Of a DNA stretch of 64,000 nucleotides, positions 9,377 through 19,442 are shown in pieces; the stretch's first letter is position 1; every line of letters begins with the position of its first letter. The stretch spans positions 1 through 64,000 of the forward strand of contig JAPJBO010000972.1 of assembly GCA_030068145.1 (NCBI GenBank). The letters are read 5' to 3'. Under the pieces are notes generated by a model, which saw only the letters and a list, made by a program, of their open reading frames with translations, did not search any database and was not told where the DNA came from. A program made the translations under genes and the position numbers. This stretch comes from Diplonema papillatum. Taxonomy: Eukaryota; Euglenozoa; Diplonemea; Diplonemida; Diplonemidae.

Positions 9377-9718
9377 ACCCGTGGATGAAGAGCCGGGTGT
9401 ACAGGGTCCGGACATGGGTTCGGCGGTTCATGGCCGAGCACCTGCAGCTTCCGAAGGTGGCCGCCATCTTTCGTCACGATGCAACTCCGTGCTCTCCTCG
9501 CCGACCCCACGGAATTCATCAATACAAGGGTCTCAACATCACTCAACCCCCCCCTTGGTGTCCTCCTTTCCGACTTCACGGAGGTATCAAGGCAGACGAC
9601 CCCGGAGCCAGACCCTCCGCCCGAGGACTGCCCGTGTCAGAGATATCAGAGATATCTACTACACCTCTACCAGACAATAACTGACCCTGCCTGGGGCGCC
9701 ATCCGAAGCACTCGATAG
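9364..9718 (+). pseudogene. Broken retroelement-like coding remnant
   Basis: Two frames look protein-like in succession. The first reads RTWVRRFMAEHLQLPKVAAI to about 9480. The second opens at about 9479 with MQLRALLADPTEFINT and continues LNPPLGVLLSDFTE to a Cys-containing ECPCQ-like stretch (written EDCPCQRYQRY). A single frameshift near 9480 would link them. It sits just inside the left inverted repeat and may be the upstream ORF of the element that ends at 18863. The family is not recognised. Confidence 0.3.
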
Positions 9719-9930
9719 CAAGAGGGGGCAGGGGTCCGAGAGCAATGTCGTCGGTGCAGTTCCCTTTCCCCCTGGGCGGCCGCCCCGACCTCGTAGGCTT
9801 CCCGGGAGGTAGCCTCTAGACCCTCCCTGGATGCGGTGCTCTCCCATCGGAAACTCCCCCCTCCGAGCTGCCCGATGACCCAGTCATCTTCCTCTTCCTT
9901 CCATTTTCTGGGGGTGGGTGGGTGGGAAAA

Positions 9931-10050
9931 TCGAAGGATACTGGTACGCTTCGCTCCTGCCGACGCTTGCACGAAATTAGTGGAAGTTTAATGTCAGCTA
10001 ATTTCGTGCAAGCGTCGTCAGGAGCGAAGCGTACCAAACAGTATCCTTCG
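9931..10050. repeat. Long imperfect hairpin, ~50-bp arms
   Basis: The left arm starts TCGAAGGATACTGGTACGCT and continues to ACGAAATTA. The right arm, starting TAATTTCGTGCAAGCGTC, is its near-complete reverse complement and ends GTATCCTTCGA. The loop is under 20 bp. A foldback of this size is likely a terminal inverted repeat pair of a collapsed element or a recent inverted duplication. Confidence 0.8.
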
Positions 10051-10399
10051 AATTTGTTTTGGTGTCTCGCGACTGTCGCTTCCCGGAACTGACTTCGACC
10101 GGGTGCAGCGTTCTGTGACTCTGACCAGGGCTAAAAAACAGTTCGGGGCACGAAGCTAAGTTCGGCCAGGGTGCAAAGTCCGGGTGAAGCCAAGGTCGGT
10201 GCTCGTGCCCGGGGGGACACCCCCCCCGGACCCCCCCCGACCCACCGAGCGCGGGAAAAGTTTGGCGCTGGTACCCGGGTGGGCGCCCCCCCCGCCGCCC
10301 TCCGGCGAAGCAAAAAAAAAAAAAAAAAAGGGTCACTGCATCGCGGGTTTTTTTACCGGGTCGGACCTGTTAGCAGTCACGCGCAGGCCAGTCCCGTGT

Positions 10400-10837
10400 C
10401 GCTGTGAGACAGGCGTTCACAGTGTGCTGAAGAAGCATTTCTTTGGGCGCCAAGTCATCCTGTCCGAAGTAAAGGGCAGATACGCCTACCATTTGGTACC
10501 CGAGAACCCCCACGACGCGGGGAGCGTGGTCGACCACGAACGCCGGACGCATTTCGTGACGCTCATTTCCCTTATGCCGTTGGCCTACCGGACCCCGCCC
10601 ATCCTCCAGGTGCTCCATCACATCATGGTCCGCCTGGAGGCCCTGCGGCTGAAGTGCTTGCACGCTAACGGGATCGAATTCCAGATTGCGTGGGAGACCC
10701 GGTTCGGGTCTTTGGACTACACCGACTTCACGAAGTCGGCTCTGGTCCAGGCGCAAAAGGCCATGGCCGACCTCTCAAAAAAGGCGGACCAGAGGGACGA
10801 AAGGAGGGAGCACCCCTCGAAGAGGCCGCGGAAGTGA
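10400..10837 (+). CDS. Gag-like or upstream ORF of the tyrosine-recombinase retroelement
   Basis: The frame is open from 10184, but protein-like residues begin near 10400 after a poly-A/GC-rich repeat. It includes FFGRQVILSEVKGRYAYHLV, then FVTLISLMPLAYRTPPILQV and ALRLKCLHANGIEF, and a basic C terminus (KKADQRDERREHPSKRPRK). It ends 45 bp before the recombinase ORF, in the position where gag lies in VIPER and DIRS elements. No motif proves it. The basic tail suggests nucleic-acid binding. The N terminus is probably lost or replaced by the repeat. Confidence 0.45.
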   Translation, partial: RCETGVHSVLKKHFFGRQVILSEVKGRYAYHLVPENPHDAGSVVDHERRTHFVTLISLMPLAYRTPPILQVLHHIMVRLEALRLKCLHANGIEFQIAWETRFGSLDYTDFTKSALVQAQKAMADLSKKADQRDERREHPSKRPRK

Positions 10838-10882
10838 ATTGCGGCGAGCGCTTCCGTTCCCACCGGCCTGCCTTCGGAGGGT

Positions 10883-11803
10883 TTGTGGAACGAGTTGGCA
10901 GCGAGGTCACGACCTCGGAAAAAGGACTCCGCGTGCCCCGATCAAGATCGGTTCCGGACGGACCAGGAGTCACTACTCCTCGCGTTGCAGAAGTGCTACA
11001 AGAGCACCCCTGCTATGCTGTCGGTGGTGAGCCGTGCTCACAGGTACGCAGTGGAGGCCCGCCGGTTTTACCCCGCATTGTCCGACGAGGAGGCTTTCCT
11101 CATGTGGGTGAACCGGAAGATGATGGCCGGCGAGCTCACTGCCGAATCTGCCCTCCAGTACGCAACGTACTTCAGGATGTCCCGGGTGGACTGGATGGGT
11201 GCTTATCGCCGTTCGGTCAAGCTGACCATGGAACAGTTCGAGGGCCGACGCACCCGCGACGCCGGACGGACTCCGACCAAGGCGGCGATACAGTTGGTAG
11301 TCTCACGAGGCTCGTCCTTGCACGCCATGGCCCTCCGGTTCCAGTGGTCGACGGCTTGCAGGTTCGTGGATCTGCAGCGGATTCGGCTGGACCACATGTG
11401 GTCGGTGGACACAGGACAGGTCATGATCCTGTTCGTCGGCGGGAAGACCGACCCTACCTCAAGAGGCCAGGGTCTCTTGCTACCGCGAAGCGGTCCTTTT
11501 CTGACGCCTTTCTGGGAATGGATCACGATCCATCGGCCGGCCCTGGGCACCAAGGCGCCCCTGTTCCCCAACCTGTCACGACAGGCCTACAACAGTTTCC
11601 TACAAGAGGAGCTGGGGGTGTCGTCGCACCGCATCAGACATGCCGCGCTGAGCTGGGTGGCCCTCCTGGAGGGCGAGCAGACGGCGATGAACGTGGGGCG
11701 ACACCTGAATCCCAGGACGACGCGCTTATACACTCCGCATCACCTTTGGCAGCCGGTCCTGCTCTCAGCCCCGGGCACAGCTGCCTTGCAAAGGACTGGG
11801 TGA
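10883..11803 (+). CDS. Tyrosine recombinase (integrase) of a DIRS/VIPER-like retroelement
   Basis: A 306-codon ORF with every signature of the tyrosine recombinase fold: Arg160 in TACRFVDLQRIRLDHM, Lys188 in VGGKTDP, His249 and Arg252 in HRIRH, His274 in GRHLNPRTTRLYT, and the nucleophile Tyr283. The N-terminal third (FYPALSDEEAFLMWVNRKM onward) looks like the helical core-binding domain. Such enzymes integrate circular cDNA of DIRS-, Ngaro- and VIPER-type retroelements. It lies after a gag-like ORF and immediately before, slightly overlapping, the RT frame. Gene order gag-recombinase-RT matches trypanosomatid VIPER and not classical DIRS, where the recombinase follows RT. It appears intact, unlike the adjacent RT. 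Confidence 0.85.
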   Translation: MWNELAARSRPRKKDSACPDQDRFRTDQESLLLALQKCYKSTPAMLSVVSRAHRYAVEARRFYPALSDEEAFLMWVNRKMMAGELTAESALQYATYFRMSRVDWMGAYRRSVKLTMEQFEGRRTRDAGRTPTKAAIQLVVSRGSSLHAMALRFQWSTACRFVDLQRIRLDHMWSVDTGQVMILFVGGKTDPTSRGQGLLLPRSGPFLTPFWEWITIHRPALGTKAPLFPNLSRQAYNSFLQEELGVSSHRIRHAALSWVALLEGEQTAMNVGRHLNPRTTRLYTPHHLWQPVLLSAPGTAALQRTG

Positions 11804-12880
11804 ACAGCGGCCCCGCCAAACAATCGCTGTGGCCGCGTCATCTCGACAAGATCCTGCAGGGGTATGACTACGCCAACGGCTGGCTAGACGCGAGTAGCGG
11901 GAAACGGGTCACGAAGGCCTCGTATGACGGAGAGATCGCCGCGACCGCCCCGCCGTTCAATCACGAAGCGCTTTTGCAGGATTTCCCCAGCCTCCGCAGC
12001 AACATGAGGTGGGTCCTCGACGCCGCGTTCATCGCCGCCATGCTGAAGCCGGGCTCGTTCGTATCCGGCCCGGGGCCCCGCAACTCCCGAATGATGCCGC
12101 ACGTCGATCGCTTGCTTGAGTTGGAGGTCGCTGCATCGGTCCCTAAAGCGGCGTCTTCCCGCTGGTTCCACGGCGCGTTTACGGTGGACAAACGGGCTCC
12201 CGGTCAGCTGCGCTTCATCCTCAGCTGCGAATCCATCAACCGGGCTACGGCACACGTGCCTCTGCCCCCCTGCGACCTGCCCAGCTACGCCACCATCGTG
12301 ACTACGGTGCTGTCCCGCAAGTGGGTGGCTGAGTTCGACTTCCGCTCCTTTTTCTTCCAGTTTGCGCTGCCTCCAGAGGTCAGGAAGTATTTCTGTTTCC
12401 GTGTTGAGGGCAGGCTGATGTGGATGACGCGATGGGCTACCGTGCCGCGCCTCAGGCGGCCCAGGCGGTCTCGCTGGAGCTTGCGCTTGCCGCCGCCCAG
12501 GGTGTTGACGTTCAGGTCCTCGCGTGGATCGACAACGTGATCTTCGTGGCGGACACTGAGGCCGAAGTTGGAGGCCTCGGCTCGCTTCAAGGCTTTGACT
12601 TCGAAGTACGGCTTGACCATCGGGAGCTGGTCTAAGCCTTCTACCCGCGCGGTGCTGCTGGGACTGGATCCCGACCTCGCAGCGAAGAGATGGCGCGTGG
12701 ACCCAGCCTGGACGATGAAGGCCGGACCGGTAGATCTTGGAGTTCAGTGCGGCTCCCGTCCGCGTGTGGCAGTTCGGAGTTGCATGGAAGGAGCTATACG
12801 CCGTCGTTCGGGCCGCGGAGCACGCAGTCCACGGCCAGTCGAGCATAGACATCAACCTGCTTTGTGACAACAAGGCTGCG
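11800..12880 (+). pseudogene. Frameshifted reverse transcriptase/RNase H of the same element
   Basis: The RT frame opens as the recombinase ends (SLWPRHLDKILQGYDYANGW). It holds motif A as VAEFDFRSFFFQF near 12328-12366. A frameshift near 12425 breaks it. The next frame contains MGYRAAPQAAQAVSLEL (motif B) and LAWIDNVIFVADTEAEV, a motif C in which the usual [YF]xDD is IDNV. Another frameshift near 12570 precedes the thumb (ALTSKYGLTIGSW), and an RNase H piece follows (WKELYAVVRAAEHAV, then LLCDNKAAYA) to about 12890. At least two frameshifts make it non-functional. The copy at 61656-63044 confirms the intended order of motifs. Confidence 0.8.
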
Positions 12881-12962
12881 TACGCCGCGTCTACACGCTT
12901 CGCCAGGATGCGATGCAGCTGCTACCCGGGCCACCCTGCCCCTGCGCATTTTCATGGATTCC

Positions 12963-13165
12963 TGTGCATTTTCATCGGTGTCCCCTGGAAACGTGTTTTC
13001 GAAACGCGGCCAAGGCAAGCTGATGTGGGTGAAAGCGCAAAAGATCCTGCCCCAAAGAGGTGAGCCTTGCCAAGTTTGACTCCCTTGTGGCCCTCTCATC
13101 GTGAAGGCGGGGTAAAATCGGGATGGTTACCAAAGTGCCCCCGGTTTTTTGAATTAGTTGGCCCC
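12963..13165 (+). repeat. Repeat shared in inverse with 30095-30400
   Basis: Contains GTGTCCCCTGGAAACGTGTT, CGCGGCCAAGGCAAG, AGGTGAGCCTTGCCAAG and GGTAAAATCGGGATGG, all found reverse-complemented at 30095-30400. It follows the dead RNase H and precedes a module remnant. Confidence 0.7.
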
Positions 13166-13182
13166 AGTCTGAGTGTAAAAAA

Positions 13183-13430
13183 AGTACGTGCGCTCGGCTA
13201 AGGCCGGCGCTTGGCGAGACTGGAGGCAGCAGTTAAAGTTCGGGGAACAGTAAAGTTCGGGCGAAGCTGAGTTCGGGCAATGCTGGTGAAGCTAAGTTCG
13301 AGTGATGCTTAGTTCGGGCGTTGCTAAGCGCTCAGGCTGCGCTGGTGCAAACCACTCAAGAACCATGTATTTGACCCGTGACAAGGCCTGGCGCCGGTCT
13401 TTACCGGCGCAATCAATTTACTTTTTTTAT
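13183..13430 (-). repeat. Short module remnant
   Basis: Minus-strand tail of a CGAGACTGGAGG-family module: ACGTACTT, hairpin GCGCCGGC/GCCGAGCGC, CCTCCAGTCTCG, then a few array units. It continues into a non-array sequence that ends with the alternative tail hairpin GCGCCGGT/ACCGGCGC. Two tail types therefore meet in one copy. Confidence 0.65.
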
Positions 13431-13431
13431 T

Positions 13432-16400
13432 CGAGACTGGAGGTCCTATGAACATGCAATGTGAATAGCCTCTATTCGAGCCAACCCCACTTTTCTCTAC
13501 ACTAAAAAAGTGTATTGTTTTTGACTAGATAATAGCGCGGAGCTGGCTTTTTCCGTTTTTCGGATTTCATGCCTGTATGGTCCACTTCAACAGTGCGACG
13601 GTCTCCGGACCCACAGGTCCGCGGTTCGATCCCCGCGCGAAGTGTTTTTTTCGGTTTGAAGTTTTGAGAATTTTTCGAGACTGGAGGTCCTATGAACATG
13701 CAATGTTCACCAGAACTTTGCTTCACCCGAACTTCGCCCGAACTTTGCTTCGCCCGAACTTTGCTTCCCCCAGAACTTTGTTTCGCCCGAACTTTGCTTC
13801 ACCAGAACTTTGCTTCGCCCGAACTTTGTTTCGCCCGAACTTAGCTTCACCAGAACTTTGCTTCACCCGAACTTAGCTTCGCCGAACTTTTTCGCCCGAT
13901 CTTAGCTTCACCAGAACGTCCGAACTTTGCTTCACCCAGAACTTAGCTTCGCCCGGACTTTGTTTCGCCCGAACTTAGCTTCACCTTCGCCCGAACTTTG
14001 CTTCACCAGAACTTTGCTCACCCGAACTTTGCTTCGCCCGAACTTTGTTTCGCCCGAACTTAGCTTCACCCGAACTTTGCTTCACCAGAACTTAGCATTG
14101 CCCGAACTTAGCTTCGCCCGAACTTTGCTGTTCCCCGAACTTTAACTGCTGCCTCCAGTCTCGCCACGCGCCGGCCTTAGCCGAGCGCACGTACTCTCTA
14201 CACTAAAAAGTGTATTGTTTTTGAACTAGATAATAGTTCGGAGCTGGCTTTTTCCGTTTTTCGGATTTCATGCCTGTATGGTCCACTTCAACAGTGCGAC
14301 GGTCTCCGGACCCACAGGTCCGCGGTTCGATCCCCGCGCGAAGTGTTTTTTTCGGTTTGAAGTTTTTGAGAATTTTTCGAGACTGGAGGTCCTATGAACA
14401 TGCAATGTTCACCAGAACTTTGCTTCACCCGAACTTCGCCCGAACTTTGCTTCGCCCGAACTTTGCTTCACCAGAACTTTGCTTCACCCGAACTTAGCTT
14501 CACCAGAACTTTGCTTCGCCCGAACTTTGTTTCGCCCGAACTTAGCTTCACCAGAACTTTGCTTCACCCGAACTTAGCTTCGCCGAACTTTTTCGCCCGA
14601 TCTTAGCTTCACCAGAACGTCCGAACTTTGCTTCACCCAGAACTTAGCTTCGCCCGGACTTTGTTTCGCCCGAACTTAGCTTCACCTTCGCCCGAACTTT
14701 GCTTCACCAGAACTTTGCTCACCCGCTTCGTCCGAACTTTGCTTCGCCCGAACTTTGTTTCGCCCGAACTTAGCTTCACCCGAACTTTGCTTCACCAGAA
14801 CTTAGCATTGCCCGAACTTAGCTTCGCCCGAACTTTGCTGTTCCCCGAACTTTAACTGCTGCCTCCAGTCTCGCCACGCGCCGGCCTTAGCCGAGCGCAC
14901 GTACTCTCTACACTAAAAAGTGTATTGTTTTTGAACTAGATAATAGTTCGGAGCTGGCTTTTTCCGTTTTTCGGATTTCATGCCTGTATGGTCCACTTCA
15001 ACAGTGCGACGGTCTCCGGACCCACAGGTCCGCGGTTCGATCCCCGCGCGAAGTGTTTTTTTCGGTTTGAAGTTTTTGAGAATTTTTCGAGACTGGAGGT
15101 CCTATGAACATGCAATGTTCACCAGAACTTTGCTTCACCCGAACTTCGCCCGAACTTTGCTTCGCCCGAACTTTGCTTCCCCCAGAACTTTGTTTCGCCC
15201 GAACTTTGCTTCACCAGAACTTTGCTTCGCCCGAACATTTGTTTCGCCCGAACTTAGCTTCACCAGAACTTTGCTTCACCCGAACTTAGCTTCGCCGAAC
15301 TTTTTCGCCCGATCTTAGCTTCACCAGAACGTCCGAACTTTGCTTCACCCAGAACTTAGCTTCGCCCGGACTTTGTTTCGCCCGAACTTAGCTTCACCTT
15401 CGCCCGAACTTTGCTTCACCAGAACTTTGCTCACCCGCTTCGTCCGAACTTTGCTTCGCCCGAACTTTGTTTCGCCCGAACTTAGCTTCACCCGAACTTT
15501 GCTTCACCAGAACTTAGCATTGCCCGAACTTAGCTTCGCCCGAACTTTGCTGTTCCCCGAACTTTAACTGCTGCCTCCAGTCTCGCCACGCGCCGGCCTT
15601 AGCCGAGCGCACGTACTCTCTACACTAAAAAGTGTATTGTTTTTGAACTAGATAATAGTTCGGAGCTGGCTTTTTCCGTTTTTCGGATTTCATGCCTGTA
15701 TGGTCCACTTCAACAGTGCGACGGTCTCCGGACCCACAGGTCCGCGGTTCGATCCCCGCGCGAAGTGTTTTTTTCGGTTTGAAGTTTTTGAGAATTTTTC
15801 GAGACTGGAGGTCCTATGAACATGCAATGTTCACCAGAACTTTGCTTCACCCGAACTTCGCCCGAACTTTGTTTCGCCCGATCTTAGCTTCACCAGAACT
15901 TTGCTTCACCCGAACTTTGCTTCCCCCAGAACTTAGCTTCGCCCGGACTTTGTTTCGCCCGAACTTAGCTTGACCCGAACTTTGCTTCGCCCGAACTTTG
16001 CTTCACCAGAACTTTGCTTCACCCGAACTTAGCTTCACCCGAACTTAGCTTCGCCCGAACTTTGTTTCGCCCGATCTTAGCTTCACCAGAACTTTGCTTC
16101 GCCCGAACTTTGCTTCCCCCAGAACTTCGCCCGGACTTTGTTTCGCCCGAACTTAGCTTGACCCGAACTTTGCTTCGCCCGAACTTTGCTTCACCAGAAC
16201 TTAGCTTCGCCCGAACTTTGCTTCGCCCGAACTTTGCTTCCCCCAGAACTTTGTTTCGCCCGAACTTTGCTTCACCAGAACTTTGCTTCATCCGAACTTT
16301 GCTTCCCCCAGAACTTAGCTTCGCCCGCACTTTGTTTCGCCCGAACTTAGCTTGACCCGAACTTTGCTTCGCCCGAACTTTGCTTCACCAGAACTTAGCT

Positions 16401-16790
16401 TCGCCCGAACTTTGCTTCGCCCGAACTTTGCTTCCCCCAGAGCTTTGTTTCGCCCGAACTTTGCTTCACCAGAACTTTGCTTCATCCGAACTTAGCTTCG
16501 CCCAGAACTTTGCTTTGCCCGAACTTTGTTTCGCCCGAACTTTGTTTCGCCCGAACTTAGCTTCACCAGAACTTTGCTTCACCCGAACTTAGCTTCGCCC
16601 GAACTTTGCTTCACCCGAACATAGCTTCGCCGAACTTTTTCGCCCGATCTTAGCTTCACCAGAACGTCCGAACTTTGCTTCACCCAGAACTTAGCTTCGC
16701 CCGGACTTTGTTTCGCCCGAACTTAGCTTCACCTTCGCCCGAACTGCCTCCAGTCTCGCCACGCGCCGGCCTTAGCCGAGCGCACGTACT
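13432..16790 (+). repeat. Four-unit tandem array of 700-bp modules
   Basis: Module starts CGAGACTGGAGGTCCTATGA recur at about 13676, 14378, 15088 and 15800, giving units of 702, 710 and 712 bp plus a last, longer unit. A header with the full lead precedes them from 13432. Each unit contains ~15-bp repeats, the CCTCCAGTCTCG end, the GCGCCGGC hairpin, GTACTCTCTACACT, then a second type of tRNA-like segment (B box GGTTCGATCCC, then a T run) before the next start. The last unit has an expanded short-repeat array to about 16740. Near-identity of units points to recent unequal exchange. Confidence 0.85.
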
Positions 16791-17119
16791 GTGCTCAACG
16801 ACGTTTTGCTCGCCCTCAGCTCCGATGAAGAGAACGATGCGTGTGGTTCGTGACTTTTAGTTTTTATCGGATGAAAAGAACGGTGCCAAATAGACCCGGA
16901 ACCGTAAGTGGATCCCTGTGGCCCACCGCTGCATTTCCATGGATTACCATGGCGAACGCGCAAAGACCGGTCCCAAAAGGCTGCTTGCAGGGATCGATCC
17001 CCTGTGGAAAGCTTGTTTTTCAGTGGCACTGGAAGGGCGGGGACCAGAATAGGTTGACACCCTCTGGGAAACCCTCAAACGTAAGTATTGGTGACCCAAA
17101 AAAGTGGGACAACCCTGTG
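16791..17119. other. Spacer, no gene seen
   Basis: Between the module array and the 315-bp repeats I see no convincing coding frame. GACCGGTCCCAAAAGG and GGTGACCCAAAAAAGTGGG occur once each. Confidence 0.4.
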
Positions 17120-18010
17120 TTAGTATGGGTACCCGTTTTCTCGAATTTTTGACCAATTCATCCAAAGAAACCCTCACAGGAATTCGTAGCTCATACGAAC
17201 AGTGTTCTTTCGCCGGTCGGAACTTCGGACCCCCCCTTTTGAAAGGGAGAAGGTCTCTTATCATGCGTTTCTTTACATGACCTCGGAAACGTGCTGAACG
17301 CGCGGCCGACGCAGGCAGTCTTTGATATTGTTTCCCCAGTTGGTTGGTCAACAATGACCGTGTGTTTGGTTGATTGGAAAAGCTCTTCTTGCGGAAACCG
17401 TCAAAGCATGCGGATTTGCGAGTCATTGAAGAGGTTTTGGGAGAGCTATGGGTACCCGCTTTCTTCCGTTTTTGACCGATTCATCCAAAGAAGCCCTCAC
17501 AGGAATTCGAAGCTCAGACAAACGTCATTCTTTGAAGGGTCGGAACTTCGGGGAACAAGCCCCCCCGAATTCGACATCAGGAGAAGGTCGCGTGTTGCCG
17601 TTTTTGACGTTCCTCGAACAAGATGGCCCTTAAAGTCCAGGAAGTGAAGAAGACTGGCCTCCGGAGGCCCAGGGGTTATCAATGAGTGGTTCTGCGGGTC
17701 TCGTGTGGAAACAATCTGGGTATGCGGATTTGCGAGTCATTGAAGAAGTTGTGAGAAAGCTATGGGTACCCGTTTTCTTCCATTTTAGACCGATGCATCC
17801 AAAGAAGCCCTCACAGGAATTCTTAGCTCAGACAAACGTCATTCTTTTAAGGTCGGAACTTCGGGGAATTCGACATCAGGAGAAGGTCGCGGATTGCCGT
17901 TTTTGACGTTCCTTGAACAAGATGGCCCCTAAAGACCAGGAAGTGAAGAAGACTGGCCTCCGGAGGCCCAGGGGTTATTGATGAGTGGTTCTGCGGGTCT
18001 CGTGTGGAAA
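17120..18010 (+). repeat. ~315-bp tandem repeat, three copies
   Basis: ATGGGTACCCG...TTC blocks recur at about 17126, 17447 and 17761, each followed by CATCCAAAGAA, CCCTCACAGGAATTC and GGTCGGAACTTCGG. The second and third also share GTGGTTCTGCGGGTCTCGTG after GGCCTCCGGAGGCCCAGGGG, itself palindromic at GGCCTCCGGAGGCC. The repeat immediately abuts the RT-RNase H frame, so it may derive from RT palm sequence that was duplicated. Confidence 0.75.
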
Positions 18011-18863
18011 CAATCAGCGCCAGGATACGCGCACGGCCGTGCAGACATACGAGTTTCTGGGAGTGTCCTGGAACCACGGCTGTGGGGAGGTGGCGCTGTC
18101 GGAAAAGCTAGTGAAGAGGTTAGAGAAAACGCGAGCTGAGCTATCTCGGCCGCTTGAAGCCCACGAGTTGGAATCTCTCGGTGGGAGGTTGTTGCATGCG
18201 TCCGCGGTCGCCGGCGTTTTCCCCGGGGCGTACTGGTTTGCTCTGAAGTTCTTGCGGCGTGTGACCAACTCGCTCAACAGGGGGACACGGGCTGCCTCGG
18301 ATACGGTGGTGCTTTCACCGTGTGTTCGTGCAACGTTGGTTGATTGGATCAGCGCAGTTCTCCGCCCCCGGCGGATGCCAAGTGATGCTGGCAGGCCTTC
18401 TTTCACGGCTTTTGTAGACGCGAGTTTGCTTGGGTGGGGCGGTGTACTTGTCGACGTCCGCACATCCGAGGTAACCATTCTCGGTGCTCCATGGACCGAG
18501 CAAGAGCGTCGGTTGCACATTAATGTGCTTGAGGCGATGGCGTTTGAAAAGGTCGTACTGGCCATACCGGAGTCGGTGGCCGGTGGGCGGGTAGATGTTG
18601 TGGTGGACAACACTACCGTGAAGGGTGTGGCACGGAAGGGGTCGTGTGTGCGAGATCCCGTGTTGAACAGGGCCGTCGTGCAGGGCCTGGAGCGTATGCG
18701 TTTCCTCGGGTGCGCCCTATCGGTGCGATGGGTGAAGAGCGCGGACAATCCGGCCGATCTTCCCTCGCGCGTTCCTCTGACATCTTTGACGAGAGGGAAA
18801 GTGGCGGCCATGGAACTGGCGGTACGGCGGTTCCTCACTCGCGATGTGGCAGGTGGAAAGTGA
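17985..18863 (+). pseudogene. C-terminal RT thumb plus RNase H of a second retroelement
   Basis: A 292-residue open frame lacking the RT palm. It starts in repeat sequence, then reads TYEFLGVSWNHGCGEVALSE, an RT thumb-like region. An RNase H domain follows with FVDASLLGWGGVLVD (first Asp), HINVLEAMAF (Glu), VDVVVDNTTVKG (Asp) and VRWVKSADNPADLPSR (final Asp). The stop lies at the right inverted repeat (18862), as for an element whose last ORF reaches its terminus. It differs from the RT at 11800-12880, so two families are nested here. With no palm it cannot polymerise. Confidence 0.7.
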
Positions 18864-19015
18864 CCTTGTCCAGACAAGCTTATTTCCGTGAGTCCCCTGG
18901 ACGGGTATTTTCATCTTGCCCCTACGCAATGTAAGTGATAGGTTTACCCTGGATGGTTTGATTCCTCTTCGTTCTTTCTTGCAATCATGACCAAGAAGTA
19001 TCCCGCAGACTTTAC
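18862..19015 (-). repeat. Right copy of the ~155-bp inverted repeat
   Basis: Reverse complement of 9067-9225, beginning GTGACCTTGTCCAGACAAGC and ending CCGCAGACTTTAC. It closes the 9.9-kb tract. Confidence 0.85.
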
Positions 19016-19366
19016 GTCATACTTCTGTAGTACGTCTTCCTCAAGCCCGAAGAGGTGCTGCAGTTGTCTACGGATGCCGAAGTACCTCCCCCGACCTTGG
19101 TCGATCCGTATCTGCTCACCATCCACGTGAACCCACGGTTCCCCACGTTCACGAGAGGCCCCTGGGGTGTCCTGTTCGTTGCCCGACGCCTTTGTGAACG
19201 ACGGAGCAGCGCGGGGCTTTTTCCTTCGGTTGTTCAAGCCGCTGGTCGTCCTCACCGTGTTGAACCTCGGCTGCAGCATCGCGATGAACGCCATCTCTAT
19301 CGGCTCCGACACCCTGTCGAACGATCTCCCGTCGGCATAGAACGCACCAGGGATGTCGTAGAGCAC
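18944..19366 (-). CDS. Unknown 140-residue fragment, C terminus shared with 9066-9139
   Basis: Minus-strand ORF beginning MLYDIPGAFYADGRSFDRV. SEPIEMAFIAMLQPRFN recalls the last helix of GIY-YIG nucleases (E...I..L.PrfN), which is only a suggestion. A basic stretch (NNRRKKPRA) follows. The last 24 residues (DVKSAGYFLVMIARKNEEES then NHPG) are also encoded on the plus strand at 9066-9139 because they lie in the inverted repeat. The N terminus is probably missing. The flanking sequence to 19440 shows nothing else. Confidence 0.35.
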   Translation of the reverse strand: MLYDIPGAFYADGRSFDRVSEPIEMAFIAMLQPRFNTVRTTSGLNNRRKKPRAAPSFTKASGNEQDTPGASRERGEPWVHVDGEQIRIDQGRGRYFGIRRQLQHLFGLEEDVLQKYDVKSAGYFLVMIARKNEEESNHPG

Positions 19367-19442
19367 GAACGAGTACGGCGGGGAGGGGAGGTTCTGCAGG
19401 TGACGTTTGAACTGGTCTTGTTTGACAGTGGTTTTCGGTCAA

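Noticed and set aside
9659..10037. Minus-strand frames around the 50-bp foldback
   Set aside because: No motif, and the frame passes through the inverted repeat.
13676..16790. Helitron, because of the 3' hairpin
   Set aside because: There is no CTRR end, no Rep/helicase gene, and the elements have inverted tips.
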